DNA of 64,000 nt from Nocardia brasiliensis (GTDB lineage: Bacteria; Actinomycetota; Actinomycetes; Mycobacteriales; Mycobacteriaceae), in contig NZ_CP046171.1 of assembly GCF_011801125.1 (NCBI RefSeq), forward strand, positions 7,812,001-7,876,000. Direction: 5' to 3'. The stretch's first letter is position 1. Each line of letters begins with the position of its first letter. Positions 27,301 to 36,635 of this stretch are shown here, piece by piece. The notes under the pieces are model-generated. The model saw only the letters and a program-made list of their open reading frames with translations. It was not told the origin of the DNA and made no database searches. The position numbers and the translations under genes are program-made.

Positions 27301-27543
27301 ATGGTGCACAGTCGGCGTGTGACGCTCACCTCCGCGGCGGTCACGGCGGTGGCCGAACTGCTCGGTGTGGACGCGACCACCGTCGCCACCGACGCACCGT
27401 TCGCCGACCTCGGCTTGAACTCCACCCAACTGGCCCGGCTGACGGCGCTTTTAGAGGACGCCGCGGGGGTCGAGGTCTCGCTCGCGACGATCTACGACCA
27501 CCCGGACATCGATCGACTGGTCGAGTATCTCGCGCTGCGATGA
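27301..27543 (+). CDS. Stand-alone acyl carrier protein
   Basis: An 80-residue carrier protein. The phosphopantetheine site is FADLGLNSTQLARL with Ser41, where Asn replaces the common Asp before Ser; the fold ends with YDHPDIDRLVEYL. It should carry acyl chains loaded by the FAAL two genes downstream. I chose ATG 27301 because CGGAG stands six bases before it; ATG 27286 in the same frame is weaker. The stop overlaps the PKS-like start in ATGA. Confidence 0.85.
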   Translation: MVHSRRVTLTSAAVTAVAELLGVDATTVATDAPFADLGLNSTQLARLTALLEDAAGVEVSLATIYDHPDIDRLVEYLALR

Positions 27544-30500
27544 CGGCCGCGGGCGTATCGATCGTCGGCATCGGCTGCCGGATTTCCGGTACCACCAGCG
27601 CCGACGAATACTGGCGCACGCCGCGCGACCGGACACCGGTCAGCACCGATCCGGCCCCGTTCGACCACGCGTGGTTCGGCCTGTCCGAGCGCGAGCGCGC
27701 GAGCGTGGACCAGCCGCAGCGCCTGGCCATGACGGTGGCCGTAGAGGCGCTCGACGATGCCGGAATCGGTTACCTGGCACCGGGTTCCGGTGCGGCGGTG
27801 CTGTTCGGCGCGAGCGCGGGGACCGCGGATCGGCTCTCCGCCGCGCTGGAACTGCACGGGCCGAGCCTGACCCTCGACGGCGCGCGATCGTCGTTCCCGA
27901 CCGCGCTCGGCCTGGCCGTGCGACTGCTCGACGACGCGACGGTGCCGTTCGCCGTCGTGGGTGCCGTCGCGCCGAACCCGCCCGCCCCCAACGACATTCC
28001 CGCGGACGGCGCCCGCGACACGGCCGAGCAGTGCGCGGTGTTCGTCCTGCAGCGCACCGCGGACGCGGCCCAGGACGGCAATCGGCAGTACGCGCAGATC
28101 GTCGAGGTGGCCTTCGGTTCGAACGGACACCCCGCCGGCCAGCCGCAGCAGACGCCCGCCGCGCCACCGTCGGCCACGAGCATCGGTGCGTTGGTCGAGG
28201 CGGTGCTCGGGGTCTACCACCGCGATGCGGCGGTCGAGCCCGACCCGACCGCCGAATCGGCGCTGGTCCGGGTGAGCGTCCGCGCGGACGGAAGCACCTA
28301 CGCCGACGTGGTGCTGCGGCGTGCCGAGGCGACGACCACGGCGCGAGGCTGCCAGCCGCCGGTCCTGATCCCGGTGACCGGCCGGGACAATGCCGAACTC
28401 CGGGCGCAGGCCCAGCGTTTCGCGCTGCATCTCGAACGCGCGGCGGGTGGCGATGCACCGGGCTCACCCGCTCTCGTGCGTGAGTTCGCCGCGGCCACCG
28501 CGCGATTGATCCCAGAGCGGGCACGCGCGGTGGTGCTCGCGCAGGACCACGACGACGCGATGACGCAGCTGCGGGCGCTGGCGCACGGCGAGGCCAGCAC
28601 CGCGGTGTTCGGCCCGACCTCGCTGCGGCGTCCGGGCGGACTGCTGTTCCTGTTCTCCGGGCGCGGCGCACAGCATCACTCGATGGGCCGCGCGCTCGCC
28701 GCCCGGCACCGGATCTTCGCGGCGGCGCTGGCCGAGACCGCCGAGGCGATCGTTGCGGCGGGCGGCCCACGCCCCTGGACACCGAAGCACGGCTTCGCAC
28801 TCACCGCGGGCGGCGGCGCCGACGCCGCGTACGCGAGCGGGCTGGTCGCGGCCGCGCTGTTCACCTTCCAGGTGGCGGTGGCGAAATTGCTGGCAGCCTG
28901 GGGTGTTCGGCCCGATGCCGTCGCCGGGCACGGGCTCGGCGAGCTCGCGGCCGCCGCGGTCAGCGGCGCGCTCTCCCTCACCGATGCCGCGCTGATCGTG
29001 GTGCGGCACAGCACATTGCCCGCGCCGACCGGTGCCGCGGCGGCATTGCTGAGCGCCTCCCAGGCCGACGCGGTGAAGCTGGTCGAGCCGCTGCGCGGTC
29101 AGGTCCGGATCGCGGCGGTGGACGGTCCGCGCTCGGTGCTCGTCACCGGGAGCGCCCGCTATATCGAGACGGTGATCCGGCGGGCCAAGCGCCGCAACAT
29201 GTTCGCGCGCCGGCTCACCGCCGGCACCAGCCCGTTCGGCCAGAGCGGCAGTGTGCCCGCGGGTTTCCTCGACGCGCTCGCGCAGGTGCGTCCAGCCGCG
29301 CCGCACACGCCCATGTACTCGACGGTCCGCAACGGCGCGGTGCTGACCGGGCCGAGCACCGACGCACGGTACTGGGCCGAGAACGCCTCGGGCACCGTGC
29401 AGCTTGCGGCCGCGCTGGCACACGCGGCGGTGGACGGCATGACCACGGTGGTGGAGATCGCCCCGCAGCCCGTGCTGCTTTCCGCGGTCCGGGCGTACCC
29501 CGACTTCCGGGACGCGGCGTACCCGGTGGCGACCAGCACCGACGAAGCCGGCGAGTTCCTCGCCTGCCTGGCGCGGCTGCATCTGGACGGACGGCCGATC
29601 GACTGGTCCGCGCAGGGCCCGTTCGTCGCGCCGCCGCGCCGGATCTGGCGCAGGTCGCGCGCGCTGCCCGCAGCGCGCGGCACCGAATCGGCGCCGCCCG
29701 CCGACGATCTCGTGGTCCACGGAACACCCGCCGTGCCTGCGTCCTACTGGCTGTGGTCCCTATTTCGGCACGCGGGCTCTGGCACCACAGTACTGACCGA
29801 CTTCGCGGTGCACGAACCGGCCGATCCGGCGCTGCTCTCGCTCGTCGGCTACCACGGCGTCGACGGCGAGGGGAGTCTGCGGGCGGAGGTCACCGACGGC
29901 GGAGCGCTGGCTTCGGCCCGGCCGGTCGGTGACCCCACACCCGCGGATATCGTCGCATGGATGCGGGTGGTCGATGCGAACCGGGCCGGGCGACACCGGA
30001 TGCGGGCCGTCGCGCCCGCCGCCTTCTATGACGAACTACGGTGCAGGCGGGTGGCCTACGGACCGCGACTGCGCGTGCTGCGCGGCATCGCGCTCGGGCC
30101 GGAGCAGGCCATCGGGCTGTTCGACGCCGCCGAATTGCACAGCCCCACAACGATCGAGGGGTGCCTGCAGCTGCTCGCCGCGACCGGGTACGCGGACGCA
30201 CCCGCCGAGGCCATCGCGCTGCCGATCGGCATCGAGTCGGCCTGGCTGTCCGCCGAGCCACGCCGGACCGTGTTGGAGGCGCACGCGTTCCTGCACACCC
30301 GGACCGCGACCGCGCTGCTCGGCGACGTGATCGGCACCGACCAGCACGGCGTTCCGTGCCTGGCGCTCTCCGGCGTCCGGATCCACCTCGCGGCACCGGA
30401 TGCCGCGGCGCCCATGACGAGTACGCCGCAGCCCGTCGAGCGCCCGTTCTCGTTTCGGCAGGAAACATGGGCGCCCGGCGAACTCCCCGATCTGGTCCAG

Positions 30501-31748
30501 GACCCACTTGTCGTGCGTGCCTTGGTCATCGGCGACTCGGAACTGGCCGTCCGGCTGGCCACCGCGCTCGAGGCTGTGGCGCCGACCGACCGCGTACCGC
30601 ACGCCTCGTTGCCGCAGGTAGCGTCCGCGCTCGACCGGGATTCCCGCGGTGGGCACACGGCATTCGTGCTGGTGTGCGCCGAACTCGTCTCGACCACAGC
30701 CGAATTCGAGCAGTCCACGGCGACCGGCGAGATCGCGGCGGCGGTCGGAGGTGCGCTCTTACTGCTCCAACAGCTGCTCGCCACGCAGGCACCCGGACCC
30801 GTGTCGATCGTGCTGCCCGCACAGGCCGAACCGGCTACGGAGACAACGCGGCTCGGCGAACTCGCGACCGCGCTCGGGATCGCGGGCCTGGTGCGATCAC
30901 TGCAACACGAGTGCGCCCGGACGGTGCGGCTGGTGTGGGCCGATGCCGCGGACGCGGCGACGCTGGGCAGGCTGGTCGTCGCGGGTGCGGCCGACCTGCC
31001 GACCGAGTTGCGGGTGTCCGCGGACACTTTGCGCCTGCGCCGGTTCGCGCATGCCCGCCGCCGCACGCTGCCCGCCACCGTGGACATCGGCGGAACCTAT
31101 GTGGTCACCGGCGGCCTCGGCGCGCTCGGCTCGATCGCCGTGCGCTGGCTGCTCGATGCCGGGGCCCGCGATGTCGTGGTACTCACCAGGTCGCCGCGCC
31201 CCGTCCCCGCGCTGCTCGACGGATGGGAGGATCGGATCGTGGTCGTACGCTGCGACGCCGCCGATCGCGGCGATCTCGCCAACGCGCTCAACGACATCCG
31301 GGCCTGCGGTTCCACCATCCGCGGCGTGGTGCACGCGGCCGCCGACGGCACCGACGCGGCGTTCGACGCCGTCACCATCGCCCAGCTCACCAGGATGTTC
31401 GCGCCGAAACTGCAGGCGGCGCGCAACCTGATCGAGCTCACCGCCGCCGACCCGACGGACTTCGTCCTGCTGTGCTCGGCCACCAGCAGCGCGCTCGGCG
31501 CGGCCGGGCACGCCGCGGACGCGGCCGCCAACGCGGCGATGGACGCCCTGGCCGCGAGTTGCCCCGGGCGCGGGGTGCTCAGCATCGGCTGGGACCGGTC
31601 GACGGCCGACGGCGACGATGCCGCGCTGTCGCGCACCGGCGCCGCCCGGCGCGGCGCGGGCCTGCTCACGCAGGTACTGCGCTACAGCGACACCTACCTC
31701 CTCACCCTCGACGAGGTCGCACCGGAACCGGTCGGTGAGGCCCCGTGA
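27540..31748 (+). CDS. Type I PKS-like megaprotein with degenerate KS-AT-DH-KR domains
   Basis: 1402 residues in one uninterrupted frame. Residues 5-262: shortened ketosynthase-like region; the DTACSSS site reads LDGARSSF, with Arg116 for Cys, and the second half with its His residues is missing. 368-700: acyltransferase-like; GHSxGE reads GHGLGE, with Gly465 for Ser, and the YASH-type His is absent. 720-955: dehydratase-like; HxxxGxxxxP has Leu724 for His, and the second motif has Glu873 for Asp. 1180-1350: ketoreductase-like; GGLGALG (1191-1197) is kept, but the catalytic Tyr position is Asp1327. No ACP or ER is present. The expected catalytic residues are therefore absent in all four domains. 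It overlaps ACP and FAAL genes in ATGA and GTGA. A scaffold or docking role is likely (inference). Confidence 0.85.
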   Translation: MTAAGVSIVGIGCRISGTTSADEYWRTPRDRTPVSTDPAPFDHAWFGLSERERASVDQPQRLAMTVAVEALDDAGIGYLAPGSGAAVLFGASAGTADRLSAALELHGPSLTLDGARSSFPTALGLAVRLLDDATVPFAVVGAVAPNPPAPNDIPADGARDTAEQCAVFVLQRTADAAQDGNRQYAQIVEVAFGSNGHPAGQPQQTPAAPPSATSIGALVEAVLGVYHRDAAVEPDPTAESALVRVSVRADGSTYADVVLRRAEATTTARGCQPPVLIPVTGRDNAELRAQAQRFALHLERAAGGDAPGSPALVREFAAATARLIPERARAVVLAQDHDDAMTQLRALAHGEASTAVFGPTSLRRPGGLLFLFSGRGAQHHSMGRALAARHRIFAAALAETAEAIVAAGGPRPWTPKHGFALTAGGGADAAYASGLVAAALFTFQVAVAKLLAAWGVRPDAVAGHGLGELAAAAVSGALSLTDAALIVVRHSTLPAPTGAAAALLSASQADAVKLVEPLRGQVRIAAVDGPRSVLVTGSARYIETVIRRAKRRNMFARRLTAGTSPFGQSGSVPAGFLDALAQVRPAAPHTPMYSTVRNGAVLTGPSTDARYWAENASGTVQLAAALAHAAVDGMTTVVEIAPQPVLLSAVRAYPDFRDAAYPVATSTDEAGEFLACLARLHLDGRPIDWSAQGPFVAPPRRIWRRSRALPAARGTESAPPADDLVVHGTPAVPASYWLWSLFRHAGSGTTVLTDFAVHEPADPALLSLVGYHGVDGEGSLRAEVTDGGALASARPVGDPTPADIVAWMRVVDANRAGRHRMRAVAPAAFYDELRCRRVAYGPRLRVLRGIALGPEQAIGLFDAAELHSPTTIEGCLQLLAATGYADAPAEAIALPIGIESAWLSAEPRRTVLEAHAFLHTRTATALLGDVIGTDQHGVPCLALSGVRIHLAAPDAAAPMTSTPQPVERPFSFRQETWAPGELPDLVQDPLVVRALVIGDSELAVRLATALEAVAPTDRVPHASLPQVASALDRDSRGGHTAFVLVCAELVSTTAEFEQSTATGEIAAAVGGALLLLQQLLATQAPGPVSIVLPAQAEPATETTRLGELATALGIAGLVRSLQHECARTVRLVWADAADAATLGRLVVAGAADLPTELRVSADTLRLRRFAHARRRTLPATVDIGGTYVVTGGLGALGSIAVRWLLDAGARDVVVLTRSPRPVPALLDGWEDRIVVVRCDAADRGDLANALNDIRACGSTIRGVVHAAADGTDAAFDAVTIAQLTRMFAPKLQAARNLIELTAADPTDFVLLCSATSSALGAAGHAADAAANAAMDALAASCPGRGVLSIGWDRSTADGDDAALSRTGAARRGAGLLTQVLRYSDTYLLTLDEVAPEPVGEAP

Positions 31749-33475
31749 CCGCGAGCCCGCCGCGCAACTGTCTCGCCGTTCGGGTCGCCGAACGGGCCGC
31801 GTCGCAGCCGGACACCGTCGCGTACACCGAACTGCGCTACCGGTTGCACGAGCGGCTGCCGAACTCGATCACCTACGCCCGCTTGCACATCGCGGCGGGC
31901 GAGCTCGCCGAGCGGCTGCGCGACGCGAGCGCGCCGGGGGACCGGGTCACCATCCTCTGCGGCCACGGACTCGACTACGTCGTCGCGTTTCTCGCCTGTC
32001 TGTACAGCGATCGCATTGCGGTACCGCTGTTTCCGGCGGCGGGCACGCGCAACCGAGAACGCTTGCACGCGGTCCTCGCCGACGCCCGGCCCACGGCCGC
32101 CCTGCTCTCGCACAGCGACGTGACCAGCCCGGCGGTGCTCGGGCCCGGCCTCGGGCAGGTGGTGCGACTACCACCGGACGTCACCGCCCCGGTATCCGGC
32201 GGTGCGTCACCCGAGGAACCCCGAATCGACCCGGTGCGCGGCACACCGGCTTATCTGCAATACACCTCAGGATCGACGCAGTCGCCGACCGGGGTCCAGG
32301 TCACCCACGCCAATATGGCCGCCGCACTGGAACAGCTGTGCCACGCCCTCGCGCCAACGCCGGACAAACCCATCCTGACCTGGTTACCGTTCTTCCACGA
32401 CATGGGCCTGATCCTGGGCCTGTCGCTACCGCTCTACTGCGGGGTGCCCGGCTACACGATGGCGCCCGCCGAGTTCGTCAAGCGGCCGATCCGTTGGCTG
32501 CGCGCGGTCAGCGACTATCGTGCCGGCATCACCGGCGGGCCCAATTTCGGTCTTTCCCTTACTGTTTCGGGCACGACGCCGCAGGAGCGAGCGGGCCTCG
32601 ACCTGTCCGGGCTCGATCTGCTGCTCAACGGGTCCGAGCCGGTGCGCGCCGAGGCGCTCGACGAATTCAGCACGGCCTTCCTCGATTACGGTTTCCGGCA
32701 CCAGGCGCACACGCCGGGCTTCGGCCTCGCCGAGGCCACGCTGACGGTCACCGTCTGCGCGCGGGACGAGCAACCGGTGGCCCAGCGCTTCGACCGGGCC
32801 GCGCTGTCGGAGGGCCGGGTGGTCGCGCTGGTGCCCGGGGACGAACCGGTCGGCGCGGCGCTGGTCGGGTGCGGTGTGCCCGCCGGGCAGGACGTGCGCA
32901 TCGTGCATCCGCTCACCCGGGTCGAATTGCCCACCGGTCGAGTCGGTGAGATCTGGGTGGCGGGCGCCAACGTCTGCGACGGCTATTTCGGCAGGCCCGA
33001 CGCCACCGCCGAGACCTTCCACGCCGCCCTGGTCGGCAGCGACCTGCGTTGGCTGCGCACCGGTGACCTGGGCTTCTGGTTCGACGATCAGCTCTATATC
33101 GCCGGACGCCGCAAGGATGTCGTCGTGGTCGACGGCCGCAACCACTATCCGCCCGACATCGAGGCGACGGTGGAGACGTGCGCGCCGGAGGTCAGGCCGG
33201 GGCACGTGACGGTGTTCGGGCACGACGACGGTCGCCGGGAGGATCTGGTGGTGGTCGCCGAACTCGGCACGGTCGACGCGGTCGAACCCGCCGAGTTCAC
33301 CGTGCTCGCCCGGCGCATTCGAGCGGCGGTCGCGGCCGCGCACGAGGTGCTGCCCGGCGCGGTGCTGCTGGTCGAACCGGGTCGCATTCCCAAGACCACC
33401 AGCGGCAAGCTCCGGCGCGGCGAGTGCAGGGCCCGCTACCTCGCGGGCCGCCTCGACCCCGTCGCGATGATCTGA
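31745..33475 (+). CDS. Fatty acyl-AMP ligase (FAAL, FadD-type)
   Basis: A 576-residue ANL ligase of the FAAL branch. The P-loop YTSGSTQSPTG starts at residue 173, then TWLPFFHDMGLI, GGPNFG, LNGSEP and, near the C-terminus, KTTSGKLRR with the adenylation Lys. FAALs make acyl-AMP and pass the chain to an ACP or PKS instead of CoA. The GTG start overlaps the PKS-like stop (GTGA). With the ACP gene in the same unit, loading of that ACP is the likely job. Sites of the ligase look intact, unlike those of its PKS-like neighbour. Confidence 0.88.
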   Translation: MTASPPRNCLAVRVAERAASQPDTVAYTELRYRLHERLPNSITYARLHIAAGELAERLRDASAPGDRVTILCGHGLDYVVAFLACLYSDRIAVPLFPAAGTRNRERLHAVLADARPTAALLSHSDVTSPAVLGPGLGQVVRLPPDVTAPVSGGASPEEPRIDPVRGTPAYLQYTSGSTQSPTGVQVTHANMAAALEQLCHALAPTPDKPILTWLPFFHDMGLILGLSLPLYCGVPGYTMAPAEFVKRPIRWLRAVSDYRAGITGGPNFGLSLTVSGTTPQERAGLDLSGLDLLLNGSEPVRAEALDEFSTAFLDYGFRHQAHTPGFGLAEATLTVTVCARDEQPVAQRFDRAALSEGRVVALVPGDEPVGAALVGCGVPAGQDVRIVHPLTRVELPTGRVGEIWVAGANVCDGYFGRPDATAETFHAALVGSDLRWLRTGDLGFWFDDQLYIAGRRKDVVVVDGRNHYPPDIEATVETCAPEVRPGHVTVFGHDDGRREDLVVVAELGTVDAVEPAEFTVLARRIRAAVAAAHEVLPGAVLLVEPGRIPKTTSGKLRRGECRARYLAGRLDPVAMI

Positions 33476-33534
33476 CCTGCCGCAACACCGGCGAGGTCCC
33501 ACCGATCGGCGCCCACGGCCGCGAAGATGTGGAC

Positions 33535-33573
33535 ATGGCTACCGAGTCCGCCGAGATCGCCGCCCTGCCATGA
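33535..33573 (+). CDS. Possible 12-codon leader ORF coupled to the antiporter
   Basis: ATG 33535 opens a 12-codon frame (MATESAEIAALP) whose TGA overlaps the antiporter ATG in ATGA. The ribosome site is weak (GAAG). It could couple antiporter translation to the operon. The shortness makes chance likely. Confidence 0.25.
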   Translation: MATESAEIAALP

Positions 33574-34697
33574 CCTTCTCCACCCTCGCGCTGGTGCTCG
33601 CGCTCGGGCTGTGCGGGCCGCTGCTCGCGCTGCGCGGCACCTGGCACCCGCCCGTGGTACTCGGCGAGGTGACGGCCGGAATCGTGTTCGGCGCCACCGG
33701 ATTCGGCGTGCTGCACAGCGCCGACCCGATCTTCACGTTTCTGGCGGATATCGGCTTCTCCGTCGTCATGTTCGTCGCGGGCACCCACGTTCCGGTGCGC
33801 GATCCGACGGTACGCGCCGCCCTCGGGGTGGGCGCGGTGCGCGCGGTGCTGGTCGGATTGCTCTCGGTGCCAGCGGGTTTCGGTATCGCCCGAGGGTTCG
33901 ATACCGGGCACGGCGCGATGTACGCCGTGCTGCTCGCGTCCTCCTCGGCGGCGTTGGTGCTGCCCATCGTCGACTCGCTCGGTCTGCGCGGACAGCCGGT
34001 GCTGGCGTTGACGGCGCAGGTCGCGATCGCCGACACGGTCTGCGTGGTCGCGCTGCCGCTGGCCATCGATCCGGCGCACGCGGGGCGGGCGGCACTCGGC
34101 GCGCTCGCGGTATCCGCCTGCGCGGTAGCGCTTTTCGTAGTACTGCGCTGGGTGGAGCAGTCGGGGCTGCGTCAGCGGGCACACCGGATCTCCGAGCAGC
34201 GCGGGCTCGCCCTGGAGCTTCGCGTCAGCCTCGCCGTACTGTTCGCGCTGTGCGCGGTCGCCACCCAGACTCGCGTCTCGATCATGCTGGCCGGCTTCGC
34301 CGCCGGGCTGGCCGTGGCCGCGGTCGGCGAGCCGCGGCGGGTGGCACGCCAGCTCTTCGCGATCAGCGACGGCTTCCTCGCGCCGCTGTTCTTCGTCTGG
34401 CTCGGCGCCCGGCTCGATCTGCGCGACTTCGGCGCGAACCCGCGACTGATCGCCCTTGGCGCGGCACTCGGCGTCGGCGCGCTGGTGGTGCACCTCGCAC
34501 CGCGACTGGTCGGGCAACCGGTTGGCTACGGCGCGCTCGCGGCCGCGCAGATCGGCGTGCCGGTCGCCGCGGTCACCGTCGGTACCGAGTTGCGCGTGCT
34601 GGTGACCGGGGAGGCCGCGGCGCTGATGCTCGGGGCCCTCTGCACGATCGCCATCGCCGCGACGGCCGCGAGTCGACTCGCGGCGCGCGCGCCGTGA
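33570..34697 (+). CDS. Cation/proton antiporter (CPA2, Na+/H+ exchanger family)
   Basis: A 375-residue membrane protein with about 12 spans in the CPA2 arrangement: HPPVVLGEVTAGIVFG in the first spans, a LASSSAALVLPIVDSLG segment, and FLAPLFFVWLGARLDL late, all typical of KefB/NapA-type exchangers. The chain lacks a C-terminal nucleotide-binding (TrkA-N) domain. It follows the FAAL gene by 94 bases on the same strand and may belong to the ACP-PKS-FAAL unit, as an exporter or ion-homeostasis partner (inference). Confidence 0.78.
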   Translation: MTFSTLALVLALGLCGPLLALRGTWHPPVVLGEVTAGIVFGATGFGVLHSADPIFTFLADIGFSVVMFVAGTHVPVRDPTVRAALGVGAVRAVLVGLLSVPAGFGIARGFDTGHGAMYAVLLASSSAALVLPIVDSLGLRGQPVLALTAQVAIADTVCVVALPLAIDPAHAGRAALGALAVSACAVALFVVLRWVEQSGLRQRAHRISEQRGLALELRVSLAVLFALCAVATQTRVSIMLAGFAAGLAVAAVGEPRRVARQLFAISDGFLAPLFFVWLGARLDLRDFGANPRLIALGAALGVGALVVHLAPRLVGQPVGYGALAAAQIGVPVAAVTVGTELRVLVTGEAAALMLGALCTIAIAATAASRLAARAP

Positions 34698-34724
34698 ACA
34701 GCGCCGGGCGCGCGGGGACCGTGC

Positions 34725-35177
34725 TCAGTCGCCGGTATCGAACCCGTCGGCACGGCCCGGAGCTTCGGTGCGGCCGAGCAGCCGGTCGGTCTCGCGCCGT
34801 TCGCGCTTGGTGGGCCGGCCCGAGCCGCGGTCGCGGCTGGGCATAGCCGCGAGCAGCTCGCGGGCGGGCGGTGGCGGGCTGCGGTCGATCAGGCACTGTG
34901 CGGCGATCGGAGCACCGACTCGTTTGGTGACGATGCGCTCGACGATCACGATGCGTTCGATGCCGCCGACGCGGATGCGCACCTCGTCGCCCGGTTTGAC
35001 CGGCTGGGCCGGTTTGGCCGTGCTGCCGTTGACCCGGACGTGTCCACCGCGGCACGCTTCGGCGGCGGCGGATCTCGTCTTGAACAGGCGCACGGCCCAA
35101 GTCCATGAATCGACTCGGGCCTGCGTCGCGGTGTTCGTGTTTGCGTGGGTACGGATGCCGTTGTCGGCGCGGGGCAC
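34725..35177 (-). CDS. S4-domain RNA-binding protein (Hsp15-like)
   Basis: A 150-residue protein. The S4 domain begins VDSWTWAVRLFKTRSAAAEAC and contains HVRVNG and KPGDEVRIRV, typical of Hsp15/HslR-like proteins that recycle blocked 50S subunits. The C-terminal tail is basic (PTKRERRETDRLLGR). The GTG start at 35177 has only a weak ribosome site, and the first 21 residues are not part of the domain. It converges on the antiporter and lies directly after the NlpC/P60 gene on the same strand. Confidence 0.82.
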   Translation of the reverse strand: MPRADNGIRTHANTNTATQARVDSWTWAVRLFKTRSAAAEACRGGHVRVNGSTAKPAQPVKPGDEVRIRVGGIERIVIVERIVTKRVGAPIAAQCLIDRSPPPPARELLAAMPSRDRGSGRPTKRERRETDRLLGRTEAPGRADGFDTGD

Positions 35178-35180
35178 GCT

Positions 35181-35846
35181 CTAGACGATACGGCGTGCGG
35201 TGACGACCTGGTCGGCGTGCAGCGGGGTGTAGGACACCGGCTGGCCGGACTGCACCGCGTTGAGCAGCTTGCCGTCGCCGGCGTAGATGCCGACGTGGCC
35301 GCCGCCGTTGGTCACGACGATGTCGCCGGGCTGCAGGTTGTGGAAGGCCACCGGAGCGCCGACGTGCGACTGCTCGAAGCTGGTGCGGGGGAGCTCGACG
35401 CCCGCCTGACGGTAGGCCCACTGGACCAGACCCGAGCAGTCGAAGTTGGAGGGACCCGCGGCGCCCCAGGAGTACATGGCGCCGACCTTGGTCTTGGCGG
35501 CGTCGAGTGCGATATCGCTGGCGCTGGGCGCGGGGTTGAACATGCCGGGCATGTTCGGCGCGAAGTTCGGCACGCCGGGGGCGGCCTGCTGCTGGGCGCC
35601 GGGGGCCTGCGCGTTCGGCATGGCCGAGACGGCCTGCTGGATCTGCTGGTTGAGCTGCTGGACGGGCGCCTCGTATTCCTGCGGGACAGGAACATCGAAG
35701 TTCCCGACGCCGGGAATGTTGATGGTCGCGGCCATCGCCGGAATCGCGGGCATCGCCCCGGTCGTTGCGGCCAGCGCGCCCATCACGACGGCACCCTTGA
35801 CGGAATTCGGCAAGCGAGAATCCCGCTGCAAGCTGTGTTTACCCAC
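35181..35846 (-). CDS. Secreted NlpC/P60 peptidoglycan endopeptidase
   Basis: A 221-residue protein. Residues 12-40 form a signal peptide ending in AMAA. A Gln/Pro-rich linker (about 55-105) leads to a C-terminal NlpC/P60 domain with Cys137 in NFDCSGLVQW and His184 in GGGHVGIY. This Cys-His pair cleaves D-Glu-mDAP peptide stems, as in RipA-type cell separation enzymes. GTG 35846 with GGAG upstream replaces the longer frame start at 35903. Long upstream leader region; the S4 gene follows after three bases. Confidence 0.88.
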   Translation of the reverse strand: MGKHSLQRDSRLPNSVKGAVVMGALAATTGAMPAIPAMAATINIPGVGNFDVPVPQEYEAPVQQLNQQIQQAVSAMPNAQAPGAQQQAAPGVPNFAPNMPGMFNPAPSASDIALDAAKTKVGAMYSWGAAGPSNFDCSGLVQWAYRQAGVELPRTSFEQSHVGAPVAFHNLQPGDIVVTNGGGHVGIYAGDGKLLNAVQSGQPVSYTPLHADQVVTARRIV

Positions 35847-36221
35847 CGAGCTACGTCTCCGATCTTCGTGCTCTCCCGCCGACCGGGCAGCTGACCAGAA
35901 CATGGCCGCAAGGCATCACCGTCAACCAACATTCGGGCGATCCCGGCACGACAGCCGGGTAGATGGCCCCGACAGCCGATAAGGCGGTAACTCCGTGGCG
36001 CCGCTTCTCTTTCGAAACGACAGGACTCCACTAAGTCACGAAGAGATTACGATGCCTGCGCGGTGTTGTCCAGCGCACAGACCGCCACGTTTTAAGCGGA
36101 ACTGAAAGTGCCTGGATGATCGCCCGAAATCACGACACGCCCAGCCGGTCACGACACGATATCGCGCCGAGCGCCGGTGTCACGGAATGACCCGCGACAG
36201 GACGAATCGGACAGGGGCAGC
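35847..36221. other. Long leader region of the NlpC/P60 gene
   Basis: About 375 bases without a gene, between the NlpC/P60 start and the end of the small coiled-coil gene. A hairpin with stem CCCGGC/GCCGGG lies at 35942-35959. In other actinomycetes the leaders of such hydrolase genes can carry c-di-AMP (ydaO) riboswitches. I could not find the conserved ydaO core here, so this is only a candidate structured leader. Confidence 0.4.
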
Positions 36222-36488
36222 TCAGGATTCGCGCGCGCCGTCGCGGCCGCCGAGCGCCTGCTCCAACTCGACGATGCGCCGCTGCGCGTCGGCGAGGCCG
36301 ACCTCGAGCTGACCCAGCGCCATGACCAGCGGCCCCACCGCCAGGTCGGCGACCAGCTGCGGATCGTCATAGCCGCGTTCGATCGCGACCAGGATGTTGG
36401 ACCGGATGCGCCGCGCCACCGTGGCGCCGGCCGGTACGTTCCAGGATTCGACCACCTCGGCGGTGGTCGGGGTGGGTTCGTCGGACAT
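36222..36488 (-). CDS. Small coiled-coil protein of unknown function
   Basis: An 88-residue acidic protein. The C-terminal half is one heptad-like helix, LEVGLADAQRRIVELEQALGG. There is no signal peptide. ATG 36488 is preceded very closely by GGAGGGG. I do not recognise the family. It is divergent from the AAA ATPase gene at 36636. Confidence 0.55.
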   Translation of the reverse strand: MSDEPTPTTAEVVESWNVPAGATVARRIRSNILVAIERGYDDPQLVADLAVGPLVMALGQLEVGLADAQRRIVELEQALGGRDGARES

Positions 36489-36635
36489 GCCCCTCCGATA
36501 CTCGCTGGAATCGCCCTCAGCGTAGTGACTTCCGCAGTACAAGGACAATCGTGCAATACCCGCCGCTAGGCGTATCTAGGACACGCCGTAGATGTCGGCA
36601 GATTTCCAGGACCGGACGGGCTACGGTGTGCGGGT

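Noticed and set aside
35847..36060. ydaO (c-di-AMP) riboswitch upstream of the NlpC/P60 gene
   Set aside because: The position is right, but the conserved core was not found by eye; left as an unassigned leader.
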